From contig NC_054391.1 in NCBI RefSeq assembly GCF_001625195.1, positions 1,488,001 through 1,552,000 of the forward strand: 64,000 nt of DNA, in the 5' to 3' direction. Below, in pieces: positions 57,159 to 64,000 of this stretch (positions are counted from its first letter, which is position 1; each line of letters starts with the position of its first letter). The notes beneath the pieces are model-generated. The model made no database searches and was not told the origin of the DNA. It saw only the letters and a list, made by a program, of their open reading frames with translations. The DNA comes from Drechmeria coniospora. Lineage: Eukaryota > Ascomycota > Sordariomycetes > Hypocreales > Ophiocordycipitaceae. Made by a program: the position numbers and the translations under genes.

Positions 57159-60100
57159 ATGAAGCGGTCTCATATCTCCTGCGCCTCCCTTGTTACCCTG
57201 TTCTCTGCCTTCGCCCACCCTCACGCAGCTGCTCTACAGAAGCGTGACCTGGTAGCGCCAGCTGGCTTCGGCAATGGCTGGAAATATCAGGGTTGTTTCG
57301 TGTACGTTTCTACTTTCTCTTTCACCTGACGCCGAAGACTCATGGAGACTGACCGACAAACAGGGACGTTGGCCGAACGATTGACCAGGCTGGCACGGTG
57401 GACGTGAAGATGACGAATGAAGAATGCGTCCAGTATTGTTTTGGGAAAGGATTCCCTTATGCAGGAACAGAGTACCACAGTCAATGTTTCTGCGGCCAAA
57501 AGCTCGCCACCGGCGGCATCAAGGCTGCCGATGGTGACTGCAGCACATCGTGTGGCGGGAACTCAACCCAGCCTTGCGGTGGACCTGATCGACTCACCTT
57601 GTATTATTCGAGCCAAGTCAAGGTCCCGACGGTGAACCCCGGAGCCGATGGCTGGGCCTCGATTGGCTGTTACTCGTATGCTGTACCCCGGTAATTTCCT
57701 GAGAATCGTGCGACTGACCGGCTGGCTCAGCGAAGGGACTACGGGCCGAGCGTTGGCGCAAGGAATTAATGCAGTACCTGGCGCCCAGATGACGGTGTCC
57801 AAGTGCACGGCAGCATGCAAAGCATCCGGCTACGTCATCGCCGGTGTCGAATACGGAGGCGAGTGTTGTAGGTGATGACCTGACCAGCAGAGTCGAAGCG
57901 GCGCACTAACGAGTGACCTGAAAGACTGCGGCAACACCATCGCCAATGGCGGAAAGCCAACCAACAGCGGCTGCAACATGCCTTGCAACGGCAACAGCTC
58001 CGAGTATTGTGGCGGCGCCGGTCGCCTATCCATGTACAGCTACAGATTGGGAGGTGGAGGTGGAATTGATCCCGGCACCAGTTCCACCACGTCCAGTGTT
58101 GAACCTTCCACGACAGAGACTCCCCCTGAGCAGACTGGCTTCCCTCCGGGATGGTCATACTACGGCTGCTGGGTCGATGGAGCCAACGGCCGTATCCTCA
58201 GCTACCAGACACCCAACGATCCGAAGCGAACCCTTCAATCCTGTGTCAAGACTTGTGCTGATCAAGGATATACCATTGCCGGTGCCGAATACTTCACACA
58301 GTGCTTCTGTGGCAAGCAAATCATTAACAACGGCGTCAAGGCCAAGTCCGAGTCTGAGTGCAGCACCTCCTGTGGCGGTGACGCCAAGCAGAAGTGCGGT
58401 GGTCCCGGCCGGATGAGCATCATGTCCATGGGTCAACCCCAGGTCGTCGGTCCGCCGCAGATCGTCCCCAATGTCAGCGATTGGGCGTATCAGGGATGCT
58501 TCCAGGACAACATCAACCAAAAACGGACCTTTTTTTGGCAAAACATCTTCAACAACAACGACATGACCCCCGAGGCGTGTGTTAAGAAGTGCGGCGACTT
58601 TGGCTATATGGCCGCTGGCCTCGAGTACGGGAGGGAATGCTACTGCGGCGACCCGGCCAACATCAAGACGGCCGGAGCCGAAAAGGTCAGCGACAAGGAG
58701 TGCAACATTCCCTGCTCGGGAAATGCCTCCGCTCTCTGCGGCGGCGGGAGTCGGCTGACGACGTATTTCTGGAAAGGCGATCCGTTCTACTCATGGTCAT
58801 TTCCCGAAATGGGCACCCCGGAAGCCGGCTCCTACGACTTTCTTATCGGCGGTGTCTGCATTCCTCTCGTGACCTCGCAAGCCATCAACGGTAAGGTGAC
58901 GTTCCTGGAGAAATGGGGTACCGGTCCTCCCAATTCCACAGGAGCCTACGAGCTAGATCTTTCCTTGGTCGACAACTTCAAGGCCGCATGGCGCACCATG
59001 CATGTCAAGACTGACATCTTCTGCTCCGGCGGTGTCACTCTCCCAGACAAGGCTGGCCGCCAGCTCACAGTGGGTGGCTGGTCTGGGGAATCAACGTTTG
59101 GCATTCGCATGTACACACCCGATGGGTCCCCCGGTGTGCCGGGCAGGAATGACTGGGAAGAGAACGTCAACGTGCTGAAACTCCAGGATGGGCGCTGGTA
59201 TCCCTCCACAATGAACATGGCCAACGGCTCGATACTTGTCATCGGCGGCGAGGAAGGCTCCAACGGCGCCCCCGTGCCGACGCTGGAAATCCTGCCACCA
59301 ACCGGTACGAAACCGCTTTTCATGGATTGGTTGCAGCGCACCAATCCCAACAACCTATACCCCTTCGTTTGCGTCCTTCCCTCGGGGGGGATATTCGTCT
59401 CTTACTGGAACGAAGCCCGGATCTTGGATGAGAACACCTTCGCGACCATCAAAACCTTGCCCAACATTCCCGGGGCTGTAAACGACCCCAAGGGTGGCCG
59501 CACCTACCCTCTCGAAGGGACTGCCGTTCTGCTCCCTCAGCGAGCGCCGTACCGTGATCCTCTCGGCATCCTCATCTGCGGTGGCTCGACAGAAGGCCCC
59601 GCCAACGCCCTGGACAACTGCGTAAGCATCTACCCCGATGCACCCAACCCGAAGTGGACTCTGGAGCGCATGCCCTCTCAGCGCGTCATGTCTTGCATCG
59701 CGCCTCTGCCCGACGGCACCTACCTCATACTGAACGGCGCTCGCCACGGAGTCGCCGGCTTCGGCCTGGGCAAGAATCCGAACCTCAACGCGCTGCTGTA
59801 CGATCCTTCCAAGGCGGTTGGCCATCGCATCACCGTCATGGCCAACACGACCGTTGCTCGCATGTACCACTCGGAGGCTATCACCCTCCTCGACGGTCGC
59901 GTCCTCGTCTCGGGCTCCGATCCCCAGGATGGCATCAATCCTCAGGAGTATCGGGTCGAGACATTTACGCCGCCGTATCTCCTCAAGAATAAGCCTCGCC
60001 CTACTTTCAATTTGTCCTCGACAGACTGGTCCTACGGACAGAAGGTGACGTTGACGGTGGGCAACGCGGCAGGCAAAGGACTGATCACGGCGTCGCTGCT

Positions 60101-60350
60101 TGGCTCCGTGTCGAGCACTCATGGCAACTCGATGGGGGCGCGCACGCTTTTCCCCGAAATATCCTGCGTCGGTGTGACTTGCACAGTGACGGCGCCACCA
60201 GGAAAGTACATCGCTCCGCCCGGATGGTATCAGTTCTTTGTCTTGAACGACGGCATCCCTGCCGTTGGTAGGTTCGTCCGAATCGGTGGCGACCCCGCCG
60301 GGGTTGGCAACTGGCCCAAGGGCAACGGTTTCACTCCACCTGGGATATAG
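57159..60350 (+). CDS. secreted copper-radical (glyoxal) oxidase with four WSC domains
   Basis: Proposed join 57159-57301, 57364-57675, 57731-57867, 57925-60350; 1005 residues. A signal peptide (residues 1-25) is followed by four WSC domains (about 40-135, 145-225, 255-350, 370-465), each with the CxxxC.GxEYxxxCxCG and CxxxCxGxxxxxCGG cysteine patterns; WSC domains bind cell-wall glucan. The rest is an AA5_1 oxidase: Cys564 (DIFCSGG) and Tyr623 (GRWYPST) are placed for the Cys-Tyr cofactor, Tyr845-His846 (ARMYHSEA) and His930 (SSTHGNS) for copper. Spacing agrees with glyoxal oxidase. Such enzymes oxidise small aldehydes and make H2O2 outside the cell. A Ser/Thr linker separates WSC2 and WSC3. 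Substrate is not predictable. Confidence 0.93.
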
Positions 60351-61289
60351 ACTATAGACGACATGCCGTGCATGGCACTGTACCCTCTGACGACTGCTAT
60401 GACTTGACATTGAAATGAACTGGCGCGGGGGGGGCGGTTCCAGCGAATCGAGCAATCGGTGCGTCAATACACACTCGGGATGAAGAGAAGGAAGAGTAAT
60501 TTAAATAGGTCGGAAGGATTTCGCATTGACATATATCCTTGTAATTTATAGTTTTTTTTTCTCCTTTTCAAATCTTTCACAGAAGTGAGTATGGTGTTAA
60601 CGAAGCTCCGAAGCATGTCTTATTAATTCGGTACTTCATTCAATTGCTGGCGTACAATGTACATTCATTTGCCTGCCTACTGATTATCTTATCCAGCTCC
60701 ATTGCAATGTGCCAATGGTTGATGTTCCGGCAAAAGTGATTCCCTCGGGAAGAAATGAAGCAGTGCTTCTGCGTACATGTTGATCTGCAGGCAGGTGGTT
60801 ATTACTCAGGAGCAATCAACATATACCATATTGACGGAAGTGACAAGAGTGCGTCAGCACAGAGCATGCATATGCATCGTTGATACTGTGGAGACAATCA
60901 CAAATACAATACTTTTGACTCTCTTTGCGTCGTCGAGAATAGCGGGCTTTCCTTGTTATGTTATTTCTATCCTCCGAGTAGTACTAGTACTGTACTATTG
61001 ACTTCTGAGCAAGTAATAGTAAATGATAGATACATGTACTCCGTACGCCCTAAGTTTTGTACTTTATGCGACTGTCTCCTCCTGCATTGGCGTTGCACTT
61101 GCTAGTAATTACTCCGTACTCGTAGAATGGTTGGTTCGGCAGAGAGACTGACGAGGACGAGCTCACGTGACCGCTCCTTCTATCCGCCAAATTTCAGCGC
61201 ATCACCGCCATGACCATACTGATGTGAAAGTCGAATTCCTCACGCCAAATCGTCAAAGTTCAACCCAGACCGCAACCCACGACTTCAAG
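60351..61289. other. spacer between oxidase gene and MPC1
   Basis: About 0.94 kb on the plus strand: 3' UTR of the oxidase gene (T-run at about 60551-60560), then the MPC1 promoter. GTACTCCGTA at 61036 and a near copy at 61111. Confidence 0.45.
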
Positions 61290-62061
61290 ATGGCGGCACT
61301 AATTAAGGCGGCCAACGCCAAGATCAGGTCAAACCCGATGCTGAACTACATCTGCTCAACTCGTACGTGTCACACCCCTCGCTCGGCTTACCCCCCATTC
61401 GCGCCATCGTTTTGCCACGGAAATGACAGCGTTCCTCTCTTCACTTTCTCCTCTTCCCACTACTATCTCGGGCTCGCATGAGGCAGGAATGGCACGTGAG
61501 GCAACTTGAGCCTCCTGGATGACGTGTTTGGATTTTCCATTCACTGCCCTTTGAGGCGCCTCTTGGATGCCAACCGAAGGCTCAAGACATTTTGCCCCGA
61601 ATATCGGACCTAGCGGAAGGACTTCTGAGGCAGAAAGCTTGCTGACTTGTCGATTCAACAGACTTCTGGGGACCCGTATCCAACTTTGGAATTCCCGTTG
61701 CCGCTGTGCTGGATACGCAGAAGAGCCCTGACCTGTTCGTTGCCTCCCAAGTACAGGCCGATTACTCTGTGACGACTTCGCTGACATGGCTCGCTCTAGC
61801 ATCTCCGGGCAGATGACAGGAGCTCTGTGCATCTACTCAGCGACCTTCATGCGCTACTCCCTCGCCGTCACGCCCAAGAACTACCTTCTCTTCGCCTGCC
61901 ACTTCGTCAACGAGTGCGCCCAGTTGACGCAAGGATACCGATATTTGTCATACCACAACTGGGGCGGAAAGGAGAAGCATGATCTGGAGAAGGGCATCGA
62001 GGCCGCGAAGGAGAAGGTCGAGAAGGTTGAGAATAAGGTTAAGGATGCCATAAGTAAATAA
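61290..62061 (+). CDS. MPC1: mitochondrial pyruvate carrier subunit MPC1
   Basis: Proposed join 61290-61362, 61662-61734, 61800-62061; 135 residues. MPC1 pairs with MPC2/3 in the inner mitochondrial membrane to import pyruvate. Splicing builds the family core: YICSTHFWGPVSNFGIPVAA, then VLDTQKSPDLISGQMTGALC and IYSATFMRYSLAVTPKNYLL, ending with ACHFVNECAQLTQGYRYL. Two to three membrane segments lie in these blocks. The C-terminal 35 residues are a Lys/Glu-rich helix (KEKVEKVENKVKDAISK), which is common in fungal MPC1 proteins. The first intron is 299 bp, long for this window. No second MPC gene is nearby. Confidence 0.95.
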
Positions 62062-64000
62062 CTGATAGTCGCTCGCGGGTTAGACACGGAAAACTTGTCC
62101 GAGTCCAGGGATCCGATCTGCTTCGGGTCTCCGATGGTAATTCGGTCAAAATGCAGCGCAAATTTTCACACATGCGGACCTGCTTCTTCCAAGAACGCGC
62201 CAGGTTCGGTTTACCGCCTTCACTACGTACTCGTATCCCCGAGGAAGGCGGCACACGAGACGCAGAGTTGTCGCCACCCTTTAAGGCGTCGATTCAAGAT
62301 GGTCTACTCACTTGAAGAACATATGAGCTGCTCACGAACCGACCATTGCGTGATGCCGCATAAGCCGTATCAATAGCGATGTCGCGTTGCGGAACTTGCC
62401 TTAAGGCCTACCGAGTAGTTTGTTGGCAAATTCGATGAAGGAGGAAGTTGGCACTCAAGCCGACGACTGTCACGACATATTGTGGCGGGCCTTCTCGGAG
62501 GAACCTTTGCATATCAGATGTCGACACGTTCATAGACATCTGGACAATAGCAAGGCAAGGCTGGGTTCAGCAATGTGACGGGCATCGCAAGTTTATCAGA
62601 ATCGTAGCTATCGTCGAGCTCAATGGGTAGTTTCGAGTTTGGGCTTAATGCATACGGCAAAACCCAACAAAAACCACGAACACAGCACGGCAACGGCAGC
62701 AAGCAAAGGGGCCAGAGTAATCGGAGACGTTCAGAGGAATACGACGAGGCAAGAGTGGGGAGAAGAAGTACATGTACGGTTGCCTTCTTAGTACCTACCT
62801 ACAGGATTGTGTGCCTGCATACCTAGGTAGTAATGAATTTGACTGCGTATCCCGCACTTGGTGCAGAACTGGATGGTGTATTACTTATTAGCATTCATCC
62901 GAGACGTTGGCGATGGACGTGTGTACTGCACAAAAGTAATGCGCGTTGTATTACATGCAAGCATACTTACTCCGGATAATAAGTGTAGTTGTAGAAGTAC
63001 TTGTACATTGATAGCTACAGCAGTTCTACGGAGTTCTCCGTAAGTATATGGAGGGATGTATGTACATGTACTCCGTACTTGTAATAGTGCTCAAGCAATT
63101 ACATTCGTTGGAGGAGACTCAAGCTTGTTGGGAAGCCGCAATGCCTCCGAGATCGGAGAAAAGTTGGCTGCTGCCTGCCTCCTATCTACTTAGTAGTACC
63201 AGCCTGCCAGCCACTGCTTCGTTCGAATCGGAGCCGTCAGATGGCGAGGGTGGGAACTAACATTGAGCCTCACCGAGTCCAAAATGTAAATTACTGCACT
63301 TGCATATGCGAGAATGCAACAAGCACCTGGCGAGACAAGTCAGGCGTCTGATTAACCCCCGTTGTTGCATGACGAAGGCAGGGAAATCCTCAAAGGCGAA
63401 AATAGACCCTTTCTATAGATATCTCAGTTGGGGACGAAACCAACTGCGACAAAACCTTGTGACATCAGCCTGTCCTGACACCACTCGGTTGTACTCCGTA
63501 CATGTACTCATCTTGCGCCGCGTTTAGTTTTCTTCGGCAGAAGCGATGTGACGTCGGCCAATCCGGTCACGGACTCGGGATGCCCCTGTGGACGTACGAT
63601 TATGGGCCGTGAATTGCCGGAGTAGTCATAGTGCTGTTGGTTACGTGAAGCCAGCCATCGCTTCTGCACGCGAAGAAACACAAAAACTAGGGCGACGGCT
63701 GCATGCACCTGGCTCGGTACAGCCGGTCGGGTTTGATCGCCATGTGAAGCATCTGTGCGCCATGGAAACCGAATCCGTGGTAATTCGAATCAGACAAACC
63801 CGAGATGCTACCGAGATTACCGAGTAAGCTGGACGAGCACTTGTACTTGAGTACTTACGTACTTACAGAACATGTAAGGAGTACCTGTACACCTATGGCA
63901 ATGGCGAGTGTACAGTACTTACAAGTATCATGAACTACTTACTGTACGTACAGTAAGGAGGATTCAAAATCATGACGCAATTGTGGGTGCATTGTTTTCG
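62062..64000. other. gene-poor right end of window
   Basis: About 1.9 kb with no supported gene. Motif copies at 63068 and 63491; the last 180 bp (63835-63960) are again rich in AGTACTT/GTACAGT words. Short plus-strand ORFs at 62095-62376 and 63300-63827 show no family signature. Confidence 0.45.

Noticed and set aside
59355..60467. 370-codon minus-strand ORF
   Set aside because: Shadow of the oxidase domain, which is fully supported on the plus strand.
1..64000. CRISPR array, prophage, intact transposon or secondary-metabolite cluster
   Set aside because: No regularly spaced repeats, integrase, transposase, reverse transcriptase, PKS or NRPS sequence is visible; the gene content is eukaryotic housekeeping.

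Overview
The window reads as nuclear DNA of a filamentous ascomycete, most likely Sordariomycetes and probably Hypocreales; this rests on protein character and gene structure, not on a search. Genes sit on both strands and most are cut by 43-210 bp GT-AG introns with CTRAC-type branch sites. The set is fungal: Mid1, Eis1, Sfk1, recyclin-1, Kin28, Yop1, a WSC/glyoxal oxidase, and an RFX factor with the fungal layout. I find no prokaryotic operon, CRISPR array, phage, transposase or intact transposon, and no tRNA or rRNA gene I can defend.

Layout. 1-866: 5' part of a membrane dipeptidase, cut by the window edge (-). 2350-5072: F-BAR/DEP/RhoGAP protein, Rgd2-like (+). 5742-9182: AP-3 delta adaptin (-). 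9815-10444: Coq10 (+). 11105-13128 and upstream: coiled-coil protein with a ubiquitin-like domain (-). 13.2-19.2 kb: gene-poor, holding a decayed RCC1 copy at 16946-17693. 19254-20411: EMC2 (-). 20915-22176: Trm140-type tRNA m3C methyltransferase (+). 22236-23364: tyrosine phosphatase (-). 25281-28001: Eis1 (+). 28497-29432: Sfk1-like (-). 30709-32030: Kin28/CDK7 (+). 32419-35273: recyclin-1 (-). 35833-37808: aspartate kinase (-). 40051-42784: RFX factor (-). 44629-45359: Yop1 (+). 46937-48826: Mid1 (+). 49519-53356: FAP1/NF-X1 (-). 57159-60350: copper-radical oxidase with four WSC domains (+). 61290-62061: MPC1 (+). 62062-64000: no gene seen.

The genes do not form a biosynthetic cluster. There is a loose membrane-trafficking and membrane-organisation theme (AP-3 delta, recyclin-1, Yop1, Eis1, Sfk1, EMC2, Rgd2), but this looks like ordinary housekeeping gene order. 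Exon joins were set by eye, by keeping frame and family-conserved sequence across each splice; nearly every gene closes as a multiple of three.

The strongest unexplained signal is between genes: the 10-mer TACGGAGTAC or its reverse complement occurs at least 21 times in 64 kb, all in spacers and none in an exon that I saw. About 0.1 copies are expected by chance. The copies lie within GTAC-rich patches, sometimes paired as a near-perfect hairpin. Other points of interest are a RhoGAP domain without its catalytic arginine, a start codon split by an intron, a 20-nt exon, several stop-free introns of length 3n (one inside the RFX DNA-binding domain), and the RCC1 pseudogene.
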